Below the pieces are notes generated by a model. The model was not told the origin of the DNA, did not search any database, and worked only from the letters and a program-made list of their open reading frames with translations. This document shows positions 56,039-64,000 of a stretch of DNA of 64,000 nucleotides, in pieces; within the stretch, counting starts at the first letter, position 1; every line of letters starts with the position of its first letter. This DNA comes from Iodobacter ciconiae. Lineage in GTDB: Bacteria; Pseudomonadota; Gammaproteobacteria; Burkholderiales; Chitinibacteraceae. The translations under genes were made by a program, and so were the position numbers. The DNA is taken from the NCBI RefSeq assembly GCF_003952345.1, contig NZ_CP034433.1, positions 3,720,001 through 3,784,000 of the forward strand, written 5' to 3'.

Positions 56039-56811
56039 AAGTAGAGGCGCTTTTACTGGGTGTAGGTTCCAGCGGTGGTTCGCCCGCGCTGGGTTGCTCT
56101 TGCCCGACCTGCGCCTCGACTGATCCCAGAAACAGCCGTACCCGTGCTTCTGCCGTGTTGCGTGCCGGGGGTAAAACATTTTTAATTGATACCGGTCCTG
56201 ATTTGCGCCAGCAAGCCTTGCGCGAGCAGCTTTTGCATGTGGATGCGGTGCTTTATACCCATCCGCACGCTGATCATTTGAACGGTATTGATGATATTCG
56301 CGCTTTTTGCTGGCTGCAAAAAGCAGCTATTTCGGTGTTTGGTAACGAGTTTATGCTCGACCATATCCGCCAGCGCTTTCCCTACACTTTGTTTCCGCCT
56401 AATAATTTCTGGGACAAACCGGTGCTTAGCCTGCATACGGTTGGTGATGCTGCTTTTGAATTTGCAGGCATCCCGATCGAGCCTATTGCTCTGATGCACG
56501 GAAAGTGGCCGATTCTGGGTTATCGCATCGCTAATGTGGCGTATTTGACTGATGTGTCCGAGATCCCTGCTACAAGCATCGCCAAACTGCAGGGCCTGGA
56601 TATCGTATTTCTGGATTGCCTGCGCCGCGTACCTCACCCTACGCATTTTTCTGTTGATCAGGCCGTTGCCGCCGCCAGGCAAATTGGTGCAAAGCAAACG
56701 GTGATGATCCATATGACTCACGAGCTGGAATACCAGGCGCTTTCCCAGGAGTTACCCGCAGGCATGGTGGTGGGGTACGACGGAATGCGCCTAGTTAGCG
56801 AAGCGGTTTAA
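56035..56811 (+). CDS. PhnP-like metallo-beta-lactamase-fold hydrolase
   Basis: A 258-residue MBL-fold protein. The zinc motif is YTHPHADHLNGID (HxHxDH). Further ligands are in ALMHGKWPILGYRI, LTDVSEI and HMTHELEYQ. The N-terminus LGVGSSGGSPALGCSCPTCAS has the extra zinc-binding cysteines seen in PhnP (cyclic phosphodiesterase) and relatives, so phosphodiesterase activity is likely. No phn genes are near, so a housekeeping role is more likely than C-P lyase support. Overlaps the tatD stop. Confidence 0.9.
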   Translation: MKVEALLLGVGSSGGSPALGCSCPTCASTDPRNSRTRASAVLRAGGKTFLIDTGPDLRQQALREQLLHVDAVLYTHPHADHLNGIDDIRAFCWLQKAAISVFGNEFMLDHIRQRFPYTLFPPNNFWDKPVLSLHTVGDAAFEFAGIPIEPIALMHGKWPILGYRIANVAYLTDVSEIPATSIAKLQGLDIVFLDCLRRVPHPTHFSVDQAVAAARQIGAKQTVMIHMTHELEYQALSQELPAGMVVGYDGMRLVSEAV

Positions 56812-56819
56812 TCGCTGAA

Positions 56820-57271
56820 ATGCTAGGTATCCGCTATTGTTTTTCTGGCTTGGTTAATAATTTAAAACCACCAATTTACGCCAGTGATTCAATAGATAAT
56901 AAGCGGATTGCTAAAAGTATTTTTAAATCAGCAGATGAATATTTTGCGAGTTTTGCTGGTCTGATATTAAAGGGCAATCTTTTCTGGGAAAAAAAGATGA
57001 TCCGCTGATTTTAAGCCTGGCGATGCCTGAAAGTGATAATGAGCTGGAGGGCGTGATTAAAGAGTCTCGCTCGGAAAGCAAACTCTATAATTGCCGGAGG
57101 TTAGCAGATAGTGAGCTGCTGTGTGCTGTAAATGCCGGAAGAATCAGTATTCCTGTTTATTTTACTTTTTCAAAAAACAGAAACTCTGTTGAGGCAGATA
57201 TAAGAAATAAAGAAGAGGGTGAAGTGCATATCACTAAATATTTATCAGCAAAGTACTCTAAATCAAAATAG
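56820..57271 (+). pseudogene. Orphan gene split by a frameshift at A-AAA-AAG
   Basis: The first frame (56820-57008) reads MLGIRYCFSGLVNNLKPP to EYFASFAGLILKGNLFWEKKMIR. The -1 frame continues from the same site as KKDDPLILSLAMPESDNELEGVIKES...GRISIPVYFTFSKNRNSVEADIRNKEE to a TAG at 57271. The shift falls in the heptamer A-AAA-AAG (56990-56996), the classical bacterial -1 slippery sequence. The joined protein would be about 150 residues. Family not recognised. No convincing downstream stem-loop was seen, so a plain indel in the A7 run (mutation or assembly error) is at least as likely as programmed shifting. Confidence 0.55.
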
Positions 57272-57470
57272 AAAAGTTCATTATTCTCGGGTATACAGTG
57301 TAATGATGTACCCGTAGCGCTGGCCGTCTTTCAGGCTTGTCACACATCTGCGCAAACCAATTTAGTTTACAAGCCCGCTCTAAAACGGGCTGCGTCGTGG
57401 CTTATAATTGGCTGAAATCCGAAGGTTCAACATAGATGTGGCTTGCTGAAATATCAGGCAATAGCCATGT

Positions 57471-57647
57471 TTACTCCCAGTGCGAGGGGGAGCGGGCGGC
57501 TTTTCGCATAAAGTGCAGCTGATGATTAAAATTCCGGCAGTCGCGGCATAACACCAGGTGCAGCCGTAAGCGGTAGCGCTGGCTAAGTGTTAGCGGGCCA
57601 TCTTGCAGGGAAGATAATAAAATGGATGCTTGGCGGCAGTTCATCAT
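57471..57647 (-). CDS. Small zinc-finger anti-sigma factor
   Basis: A 58-residue ORF beginning MMNCRQASILLSSLQDGPLTL. It has a CX..HX3CXXC pattern (C4, H30, C34, C37), the zinc-binding anti-sigma (zf-HC2) fold. It overlaps the ECF sigma stop by four bases (ATGA) on the minus strand, and anti-sigma partners of this minimal type are usual for this sigma group. Too short for many ORF finders. It has no membrane segment, so it is probably a soluble redox or metal sensor. Confidence 0.82.
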   Translation of the reverse strand: MMNCRQASILLSSLQDGPLTLSQRYRLRLHLVLCRDCRNFNHQLHFMRKAARSPSHWE

Positions 57648-58213
57648 GGTGTGTTGTTTCCAAACCAGTTCTTTTCTAGGCAGAGGCGTAAGCTCATGCG
57701 GGCACGGTAGAGCATGGCTGAACAGTTAGTCGCAGTGATTTCTAATTGCTGACAAATCTGCTCAATTTCTAAGCCTAATTCTTCACGCATGGCAAATACC
57801 ATGGCGGTGCGCTTTGGCATCAATTGGCTGCACCGCGTATAAACGGCCCAGAATTGCTTGTCTTCCAAATTTGCTTCAGGTTTTTCCCAGCGCCTTGGCG
57901 CATCTGAGCCCCAGTGGCCGGTTTTATCAAATAGCACATCAAAATCACTGCTGTCCTCCTCGCCATCCACTGTGACCAGTAGTAGCGGATCACGGTAGAT
58001 GCGGCGCTGGGTGTCGATAATTTTGAATTTTAAAATACCAGTCAGCCAGGTTTTTAGGGAGGACTGGTTATGAAAGGAATCAGGTTTTTCCAGTGCGGCC
58101 AGCAGTGTTTCCTGTACGACATCTTCAGCACTGCTGCTGTGTTGTAATTGAAAGAGCGCAAAACGGTAGAGGTAATCTCTGAGCGGCTCTAGGTCTTCGA
58201 TACGGATGGCCAT
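57644..58213 (-). CDS. ECF sigma-70 family factor
   Basis: An extracytoplasmic-function sigma factor of 189 residues. Region 2 is DYLYRFALFQLQHSSSAEDVVQETLLAALEKPDSFHNQSSLKTWLTGILKFKIIDTQRR. A long, charged linker (about 80-120) leads to region 4 (RTAMVFAMREELGLEIEQICQQLEITATNCSAMLYRARMSLRLCLE). It is followed at once by a zinc anti-sigma gene, so activity is likely held off until stress. The regulon is unknown. The -35 and -10 of its own promoter were not recognised. Confidence 0.88.
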   Translation of the reverse strand: MAIRIEDLEPLRDYLYRFALFQLQHSSSAEDVVQETLLAALEKPDSFHNQSSLKTWLTGILKFKIIDTQRRIYRDPLLLVTVDGEEDSSDFDVLFDKTGHWGSDAPRRWEKPEANLEDKQFWAVYTRCSQLMPKRTAMVFAMREELGLEIEQICQQLEITATNCSAMLYRARMSLRLCLEKNWFGNNTP

Positions 58214-58346
58214 GAAGATTGCTCTGTTATATGGGGTTAATTGGATATGGTTTTTGTCTGTTTTTTTCTAGCAAGGTGTTTTGTCTTGCACTTACGAGCT
58301 GATAATGCGTGGGCGCAAGGGTATGTTCGGTTTGCCATTTTATAGA

Positions 58347-59192
58347 TCAGGCTGTTTTTTCTTCCAGAACATACTTGGCACCCTTGTCCTGCCCAAGAAT
58401 TTTTACTAGATAAGGCATGGTTTCTCTCAGCGTTTTGGCCAGAGTCCAGGGGGGATTCAAAATAAACATGCCGCTGCCGTGCATTCCAAAGCCGTCTTTA
58501 GACGGGCTTTGCACGCTTAGTGCCACGTGCAGCCAGCTGTTGACGCCCAGTTTTTTCAATTCTTCCGGCAGCTGCTTTGATTCCGCACGTTGCAGCTGAG
58601 GGTACCAGACAGCATAGGTGCCGGTGGCAAAGCGGCTAAGCGCCTCGTGCAGCATATCGATCACGTAGTCGTAATCGTTTTTGTCTTCGTAAGGCGGATC
58701 AATCAGCGTGACGCCACGGCGCGGTGGTGGTGGCAGCACGGCTTTAATCCCGGTAAAGCCATCGCCAGCAATTACCGCTACACGGCGGCCTGCTTCGGCG
58801 AAATTTTCTTTCAGGATTTTGCTATCCGAGCTGTGTAGCTCAAACAGGCGTAAGCGATCGGTCGGGCGCAGCAGTTGATCGGCCACATAGGGCGAGCCGG
58901 GATACAGCGTGAGCTTGCCATCAGGATTAAGCGCTTTCACCACATCCACATATTCGGCGATGGATTCAGGCAAGTCATCCCTCTCCCACAGGCGGGCGAT
59001 GCCGCTTTCAAACTCGGCATTCTTGGTGGCATAGCCTTCCGTGAGCGAGTAAACCCCCGCGCCGGAATGGGTGTCGATATACCAGTAGGATTTATCTTTT
59101 TGATTAAAGTAAGACAAAATCTGCGTTTGAATATAGTGCTTCAACACATCGGCATGGTTGCCTGCGTGAAAAGCATGGCGGTAGCTAAGCAT
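58347..59192 (-). CDS. rlmJ: 23S rRNA (adenine2030-N6)-methyltransferase RlmJ
   Basis: DUF519 SAM-dependent rRNA methyltransferase, 281 residues. Family opening MLSYRHAFHAGNHADVLKHYIQTQIL, the SAM-binding YIDTHSGAGVYSL, and the catalytic TLIDPPYEDKNDY motif are all seen. The end GMHGSGMFILNPPWTLAKTL is typical. Full length and single-gene unit. No sign of damage. Confidence 0.95.
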   Translation of the reverse strand: MLSYRHAFHAGNHADVLKHYIQTQILSYFNQKDKSYWYIDTHSGAGVYSLTEGYATKNAEFESGIARLWERDDLPESIAEYVDVVKALNPDGKLTLYPGSPYVADQLLRPTDRLRLFELHSSDSKILKENFAEAGRRVAVIAGDGFTGIKAVLPPPPRRGVTLIDPPYEDKNDYDYVIDMLHEALSRFATGTYAVWYPQLQRAESKQLPEELKKLGVNSWLHVALSVQSPSKDGFGMHGSGMFILNPPWTLAKTLRETMPYLVKILGQDKGAKYVLEEKTA

Positions 59193-59239
59193 AACAATCT
59201 CTTTATTAACAAATCATAAAAGGGAGGGTGAAACCTACC

Positions 59240-60340
59240 CTACAGGTCGTTTTTTGGGTTTTTTCTGCCCAGGCAGAGGTTTATCCATTGTTGCAGTATC
59301 TGCCCGGACGAATAATGTTTTGCCCGTTGTTTCAGCCATATGGACAGCTCAGGGCGGCGTTGTGTGGAGATGAGTTCTGCCAATGCTTCCCCGCTTGCGG
59401 TTTCGACCACAAACTCGCTACGTCTTTTGCCAAATAGCTCATACACACCGCCTGCATTGGTGGAGGCCACGACCAAGCCTAGCGGCATGGCCTCCAGTAC
59501 CACCAGCGGGCAGCCTTCAAAGCTGGAAGTCAATAGCAGCACATTGGCGGCAGCTAAGTAATCCCCTACATTGCTTTGGTGGCCTGCAAAGCTGATTTGA
59601 TGATCCAGCTTCATCGTTTTAGCGCTGTTTTTAAGACTGTCTTCCAGCGGGCCATCGCCCACCACCGTTAGCTTGGCGGGTATGCCTTTTTTATTCAGGC
59701 TGGCCAAGGTTTCTAGCCACAAATGAGGCTGTTTTTCTACGGCGATGCGGCCTACAAACAGTAATTGCAGCGTTGGGCTAGCTGGTTTTTCCGGATAAAT
59801 TTTGGCTTCTTTTTCATCGACAAAATTAGGTAAAACCTGCCAGCCATCACCAACCGGCTGTTTTAGCCAGCGCGCCAGCGAATCCCTTGCGTGCTCGGAT
59901 ACAAACACCAATTCATTTAAGCGCCGGTAGATATATTGGCAAGCGCTGCGGTGAATCGGGTTCATTGTGGCGAATTGGTCCAGCTCAAACAGCGGCCCAT
60001 GTACCCATCCAATTACCCGCGTTTTTAAGCCACGACTTACGGCATAGGCCATATAGAGCGGCATTAAAAAAGTGGCGGCAATCAATATATCGGCGTCTTT
60101 AATCTGCTGCCTTGCCGCGCGCCAGCCAGCCAGCCAGGTCCAAGGTTTTTTGCCCTGCCAAGTGCCGGATAAATCGATCACCTCGGCCGTGCCGGTACGC
60201 GCCGCCCACAGATTGCGATTACCGCCCAGCATCACAATGCTCACCTTGCAGCCCCGCGCAATCAGCCCTTCAGACACCAGGGCTACACAACGCTCTACGC
60301 CGCCCAGGCCCAGATCGCGGACAAAAAATACAATTTTCAT
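59240..60340 (-). CDS. Glycosyltransferase family 4 protein
   Basis: GT-B glycosyltransferase of 366 residues, likely in surface polysaccharide or lipopolysaccharide synthesis. It begins MKIVFFVRDLGLGGVERCVALVSEGL, and has LLFVGRIAVEKQPHLWLETLASL and the nucleotide-sugar motif SSFEGCPLVVLEAMPLGLVVASTNAGG with the paired Glu residues of GT4. The ATG at 60340 is chosen; the frame beyond reads into the repeat. Donor and acceptor are unknown. Followed upstream by a GT2 gene and a flippase on the same strand. Confidence 0.9.
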   Translation of the reverse strand: MKIVFFVRDLGLGGVERCVALVSEGLIARGCKVSIVMLGGNRNLWAARTGTAEVIDLSGTWQGKKPWTWLAGWRAARQQIKDADILIAATFLMPLYMAYAVSRGLKTRVIGWVHGPLFELDQFATMNPIHRSACQYIYRRLNELVFVSEHARDSLARWLKQPVGDGWQVLPNFVDEKEAKIYPEKPASPTLQLLFVGRIAVEKQPHLWLETLASLNKKGIPAKLTVVGDGPLEDSLKNSAKTMKLDHQISFAGHQSNVGDYLAAANVLLLTSSFEGCPLVVLEAMPLGLVVASTNAGGVYELFGKRRSEFVVETASGEALAELISTQRRPELSIWLKQRAKHYSSGQILQQWINLCLGRKNPKNDL

Positions 60341-60349
60341 GACGGTCTC

Positions 60350-60484
60350 AAAAAAGATCTGTAGACACAGAGAGAAAAAGCAGAACACGGAGAAAACATA
60401 AAACTAGGTTGTGATTCAATTTTTAAGGTTTTCTCTGTGTGCTTTGCATTCTCATTTATCTCTGTGTCTACAGACCTTAGGTTC
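60350..60484. repeat. Intergenic imperfect palindrome, copy C
   Basis: Between the GT4 and GT2 genes. Left arm AGATCTGTAGACACAGAGAG with GAACACGGAGAAAAC; right arm GTTTTCTCTGTGTGCTTTG, then CTCTGTGTCTACAGACCTT. The arms are inverted counterparts over most of their length, giving a cruciform-like element of about 135 bases. The right arm shares CTGTGTGCTTTGCAT with copy A. Confidence 0.7.
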
Positions 60485-61501
60485 TTATCTAAATTTTTTA
60501 ATTAACTGCCAAGCCGTATCGCCAATTAAGCAGCGGATTTTCTGGCGTTTTAGTTTGCCTGTTTCGCTGGCCGGCGGTGGCAGGGCCTGGCTCAGGGTTT
60601 TTATTTTGCCCAGCAGAAACAGATTCACTCCAGTGGTGCGTTGCAGGGTATCGACCCAAACTTCACCCAGCGGGCCATGGCTTGTCGGCCAGCTTTCTGC
60701 CAGTTGCAGATAAAAATCGCACATCCAGTCAAATTCGGTACGGCTGAGCTGGCGGGCGGGTTCGGCCAGTTCTACAAAGCGTTCCGCATGTTTTTGCATG
60801 GCGGCGGGTAGGGCGAAGCGGACGTATTTGCTGCGGATCATTTGTGCGGTGGTGCGCAGCTCATCTTTTTTACTTTGGGTAATTTGCCCGGCGTGGCAAC
60901 GGTAGTTCAGCAGTACTTCCGGCACGGTGGTAAAGGTGGCACCTGTTTGCGCCAGCTCGCACCACAGCGCGTAATCTTCGGCATGCACGGCGTGGGGTGA
61001 ATAGGGATGCGCTTTTAATAGTGCAGCCCTCGCTATCACGCTGGGGTGGGCAAAGGCCGGATTAAACAGCAGCATGGCCTTGATGGCACCATCGGTGGAA
61101 GGCGTCATCCACTCGCCACTTTTGCCTCCAAAAAAACGAATCCAGCTGCCGCATACATCGGCTTGGGTCTCATTTAGCCGTTGGAGTTGCTTTTCAATCC
61201 GCTGTGGATCGCAAATATCATCGGCATCTATGCGGGCAATCCACTCACCCTGCGCTTGGGCTATCGCTTCGTTAAGCGTAGCAATCAGGCCACGATTTTC
61301 ACGCGTGATAATGGAGAAGCGAGCATCTTTTGCCGCATGCGCCTGTAAAATCGCCAGCGTGGTGTCACTTGAGCCATCGTCTGTAGCGATGCATTCAAAG
61401 TTGGTAAAACTCTGGCTGCTGATTGAATCCAGTGTTTCTTGTAAATAGGCCGCTGAGTTGTAGCAGGGCAGAACAAAGCTGACTTTAGGGGAAGGACTCA
61501 T
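60485..61501 (-). CDS. Glycosyltransferase family 2 protein
   Basis: GT-A inverting glycosyltransferase, 338 residues. It starts VSFVLPCYNSAAYLQETLDSISSQSFTNFECIATDDGSSDTTLAIL. The DxD motif is in ARIDADDICDP. EDYALWCELAQTG follows, and a helical C-terminal third ends near QKIRCLIGDTAWQLIKKF. It resembles lipooligosaccharide or capsule transferases; substrate unknown. A repeat separates it from each neighbour in what is otherwise one strand-consistent cluster of three. Confidence 0.9.
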   Translation of the reverse strand: MSPSPKVSFVLPCYNSAAYLQETLDSISSQSFTNFECIATDDGSSDTTLAILQAHAAKDARFSIITRENRGLIATLNEAIAQAQGEWIARIDADDICDPQRIEKQLQRLNETQADVCGSWIRFFGGKSGEWMTPSTDGAIKAMLLFNPAFAHPSVIARAALLKAHPYSPHAVHAEDYALWCELAQTGATFTTVPEVLLNYRCHAGQITQSKKDELRTTAQMIRSKYVRFALPAAMQKHAERFVELAEPARQLSRTEFDWMCDFYLQLAESWPTSHGPLGEVWVDTLQRTTGVNLFLLGKIKTLSQALPPPASETGKLKRQKIRCLIGDTAWQLIKKFR

Positions 61502-61555
61502 TTTTATCTCAATACAATGATGCGTACACTATTGGTTGCCAGAGTAGAACCCAAA

Positions 61556-61690
61556 TCCAAATCTTTAACCACGGAGGAAAAGGAGAATACAGAGGGCCAC
61601 GGAGAAAAGCATAATCAGTAAGGTTTTCTCCGTGAAACTCCGAGTTCTCTGGGATCGAAGTGGTTCAAGATTTGGGTTTTGCTCATTGTG
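61556..61690. repeat. Intergenic imperfect palindrome, copy D
   Basis: Between the GT2 and flippase genes. Outer arms CCAAATCTTTAACCAC and GTGGTTCAAGATTTGG pair, and inner words CACGGAGAAAAG and GGTTTTCTCCGTG pair as well. It shares the CACGGAGAAAA/TTTTCTC core with copy C but not the outer arms, so it is a related element or subtype. Confidence 0.6.
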
Positions 61691-61693
61691 AAA

Positions 61694-62992
61694 TTACTTG
61701 TTTAAGCCACCATGCTCCGCATGAATTTTTCGGGCCCGCCACCAAAATGCCAGCACAATAAAGGCTTCAACTGTCAGCACGCTTTGTGCTGCGCGTAAGC
61801 CGCCTTGGGCAGAGCCCGGCACCCACCAGCACATTAAAGCCATATTTAGCAGCCCTGCCGCCACCAGCACACGGCTGAAATAGCGCTCAAAGCCGAATAC
61901 CAGCAGCGTTTGCTGGCCATAAACCAAGGATAAAGCACCGAGCAAAATTACTGGCGAGAGCCAGACCATTACGTTTTGCGAGTTATTTAACGCTAAAAAT
62001 GCACGCGATAAGCCGAAGTCTGCACCAAAAAGCTGTACACAAAGCGGGGTAAGCAGTGGCAAAAACAGTGCCAGCGCCAGTGTCATCAGCAGGCCGACTG
62101 CGCCCTGAATGCGAAAGGCTTTTTTGATTAGTTGGATTGCTGCGGGTTTATCGTTTACCGCCAGCTGGGCTATGCGCGGATAAGTGGCTTGCACCAAGGG
62201 GCCGATCAAACCTTGGGCGATATAAACCAGCTTGTTAGCGGCTGCAAATAAGCCCACTTGCAGTGGAGCGGCAAACATTCCCAGTAAAACGGTGGTGGAG
62301 GTGGTGTAAAGACTGGTGGAAATCGCCGACAGGAAAAACGGCCAGCTTGCGCGCAGCGCGCCTTTTAGCTCCCGCCATTGCACTCGCACCCACTCTGGTT
62401 TTGGCGCGCCCCAGCCGGTAAACCACCATAATAATCCGGCCAAAATTTGCGGTGCGGCTTGCAAAATCACCGCCAGTGCCAGGTCTTGTGGCCCGCTTAC
62501 CCACAGCAGTAAAAAGCCCAGCGTTAAGGCGCGGGCAAACACCATTAAGCCTGCAGCAAGCTGAAGCTTTTCTTGCCCTTGAAAATACCAAATCGGAAAG
62601 AGCACCGAGCTGACGATATACAGCTGGCTCCACAAAAAGATACTGGCGTGTTGCTGCCAGCTACCCAGCGCAAAGGTCAGCCCCAGTAAGATCAGGCTGG
62701 ATGCCACCATGAGCAGTGTCTTTGCCCAGGTTACCCGCCAGAAAATTCTTGCGGCTTCTTTTGGATTATCTCTTGCCTGCGCCACATCGCGCACCGCCGA
62801 TAAATTAAAGCCAAAATCAGTTAGCAAAACGCCGTACTGGATGGAGGCAAAGGCAAAATTCATCACCCCAAAGCCCTCTGTTCCCAGCTGTACCAACAGA
62901 AAAGGAAAGGTAACAAAAGACACCAAATAATTGAGCCCCTGCACGGCATAGAGGGCAAAGATATTGGATTTCAGGCGGGAGTCTGGCGACAT
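61694..62992 (-). CDS. Wzx-type polysaccharide flippase
   Basis: MATE/MVF-superfamily lipid-linked oligosaccharide flippase, about 432 residues and 12-14 membrane helices. Start MSPDSRLKSNIFALYAVQGLNYLVSFVTFPFLLVQLGTEGFG (ATG 62992) is typical of RfbX/Wzx proteins. The longer upstream frame lacks hydrophobic or family sequence and is rejected. Middle helices include AALPLQVGLFAAANKLVYIAQGLIGPL (with two substitutions) and the C-terminal VLTVEAFIVLAFWWRARK. With two glycosyltransferases it suggests an O-antigen or capsule locus, though small. Confidence 0.88.
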   Translation of the reverse strand: MSPDSRLKSNIFALYAVQGLNYLVSFVTFPFLLVQLGTEGFGVMNFAFASIQYGVLLTDFGFNLSAVRDVAQARDNPKEAARIFWRVTWAKTLLMVASSLILLGLTFALGSWQQHASIFLWSQLYIVSSVLFPIWYFQGQEKLQLAAGLMVFARALTLGFLLLWVSGPQDLALAVILQAAPQILAGLLWWFTGWGAPKPEWVRVQWRELKGALRASWPFFLSAISTSLYTTSTTVLLGMFAAPLQVGLFAAANKLVYIAQGLIGPLVQATYPRIAQLAVNDKPAAIQLIKKAFRIQGAVGLLMTLALALFLPLLTPLCVQLFGADFGLSRAFLALNNSQNVMVWLSPVILLGALSLVYGQQTLLVFGFERYFSRVLVAAGLLNMALMCWWVPGSAQGGLRAAQSVLTVEAFIVLAFWWRARKIHAEHGGLNK

Positions 62993-63148
62993 GATTTGTT
63001 TCTGGATGCGGGGCACAGATTGTACCGCAGACCTGTGGGCAGGGGATGCGCTATGCCCATATATGGCAATACGACACTTATAAATATTTGAAATCAGCGA
63101 GGTGTACTTGGTGTAGGCTTTCATAAAAGCATCGATTGGAAGCAGGCA

Positions 63149-64000
63149 ATGCATTTATTACGCTTACAAATTACCAATTTCCGGGGCATTAGCCAGATTG
63201 ATTTAAGTCTGGAGCGGGAACGCACTGCGCTCTTTGGTGAAAATAACTGGGGTAAGACCAGCTTGATTACCGCGCTGACCCGCTGCTTAAGTGAAGCTGT
63301 GCCACTGGATTCACTGTTTGCCCACGAAGATTTTCACCGCGTGGCCAATACCCGGGCAACGATTGCACGGCGTTTAAATATCACGCTGTTTTTTTGTGGT
63401 GCAAGCGACGAGCCGTTGCCCGATGCGGCTTTGCAGGATTTAAGCTGGCAGGATGATGAAGGCCGGCAGTGGCTGGCGCTGCGTTTTTCGGCCGAGCGTT
63501 ATGGTCATGGTGAGGTGCGCAGCCACCGTAATTTTATTGATGCTCAGGGAGCCGAGCGGCAACACGCGGAGAGCGACACGCTGGCGGTATTGCTGATTCG
63601 TCATCATCCGGTGCTGCGTTTTCGTGATATGCAGCTCACCGACTGGCTGGAGCATCCGCGCCTCGCACAAAAAAGCCGCAGCGATGATCTGCCCCAGCCC
63701 GCATCTGCTGCGGTGCGTGCGGTGTTCGAGCGGATTCTTACTCTGCCACATCAGCTGCACCCGCAGGAGCTGACACAAGGCCTGGATGCCGTTGAGCAGT
63801 TTTTGTCTGAGCACACAGAGCTGCTGCAAGCGCCCGTGCCCTTGCAGCGCCTTGCCAAACAAATTGCCAGCACGCCATTTAATTTACGCGATGACGATAG
63901 CCTGCTCGATATTGCCGGGCGGGCCGGCTCCAGCCAGCGGCGGGTGGCGCTATTGATGCTGCTGGGGGCGCTGATTAATGCCCGTGGTGATTTGCCCTTG
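63149..64000 (+). CDS. OLD-family ATP-dependent endonuclease-like protein (3' end outside window)
   Basis: The first 284 residues of an SMC/RecF-like AAA ATPase, closest to the YbjD (DUF2813) group of OLD-type proteins. The N-terminus MHLLRLQITNFRGISQIDLSL precedes Walker A GENNWGKTSLITAL, then FAHEDFHR. The window ends after QRRVALLMLLGALINARGDLPL. The Walker B and TOPRIM domain expected for OLD nucleases would lie beyond the edge. Start ATG 63149 has AGCAGG upstream. It is divergent from the flippase with 156 bases between. OLD proteins act in DNA repair or phage defence; which applies here is unknown. Confidence 0.8.
   Translation, partial: MHLLRLQITNFRGISQIDLSLERERTALFGENNWGKTSLITALTRCLSEAVPLDSLFAHEDFHRVANTRATIARRLNITLFFCGASDEPLPDAALQDLSWQDDEGRQWLALRFSAERYGHGEVRSHRNFIDAQGAERQHAESDTLAVLLIRHHPVLRFRDMQLTDWLEHPRLAQKSRSDDLPQPASAAVRAVFERILTLPHQLHPQELTQGLDAVEQFLSEHTELLQAPVPLQRLAKQIASTPFNLRDDDSLLDIAGRAGSSQRRVALLMLLGALINARGDLPL

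Overview
The window looks like the chromosome of a motile Gram-negative betaproteobacterium of the order Neisseriales, most likely a Chromobacteriaceae relative such as Iodobacter or Chitinibacter. That placement is an inference from protein flavour and gene order (tmk-holB-pilZ-tatD, earP next to efp with an arginine-loop EF-P, lnt next to corC, flhF-flhG-fliA); no 16S gene is present. Almost all of it is core genome. No prophage, CRISPR array or integrative element was seen, and there is one complete insertion sequence.

Layout. 1-3176: the 5' part of mpl and two convergent diguanylate cyclases. 3177-6869: a decayed gene, then corC, lnt and an RDD membrane protein. 7142-10710: an ilvI-ilvH-ilvC operon with a structured leader and a clear terminator. 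11301-17083: a KefB/C-type antiporter, earP-efp, and uvrB. 17370-18380: a yefM-yoeB toxin-antitoxin operon with a third small gene and a tandem-repeat operator-promoter, followed by a repeat-rich gene-free stretch. 18937-26752: acs, an Asp/Glu racemase, a DUF4239 membrane protein, the yjcH-actP acetate uptake pair and a divergent LysR gene. 26881-30041: rpmB-rpmG and ftsK.

Flagellar region 30636-45075: on the minus strand flhB-flhA-flhF-flhG-(gene broken by an IS5-family element)-fliA-motC; on the plus strand fliK (behind a good sigma-54 promoter) and fliLMNOPQR with many overlapping starts. Together these encode most of the export gate (FlhA, FlhB, FliP, FliQ, FliR, FliO), switch proteins FliM and FliN, the hook ruler, flagellar placement proteins FlhF and FlhG, sigma-28 and a stator subunit. 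The partner stator gene motD is not next to motC.

45205-53000: folE2 (with a possible Zur site in its promoter), a small membrane protein, cstA with a YbdD-like partner, a ZIP metal transporter, rluD-pgeF, bamD (its start codon overlaps rluD's on the other strand), and a four-gene tRNA operon (Ala, Glu, Arg, Glu). 53050-57271: tmk, holB, pilZ, tatD, a PhnP-like hydrolase and an orphan gene split by a frameshift at a classic A-AAA-AAG slippery site. 57471-64000: an ECF sigma factor with a tiny zinc-binding anti-sigma factor, rlmJ, two glycosyltransferases and a flippase (surface polysaccharide), and the start of an OLD-family ATPase gene.

The main unexplained items are: the frameshifted orphan at 56820-57271; the interrupted gene between flhG and fliA; FlhG without its P-loop lysines; the third gene of the toxin-antitoxin operon; and a dispersed family of imperfect intergenic palindromes (four copies). 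I did not find a convincing wholly new multi-gene system.
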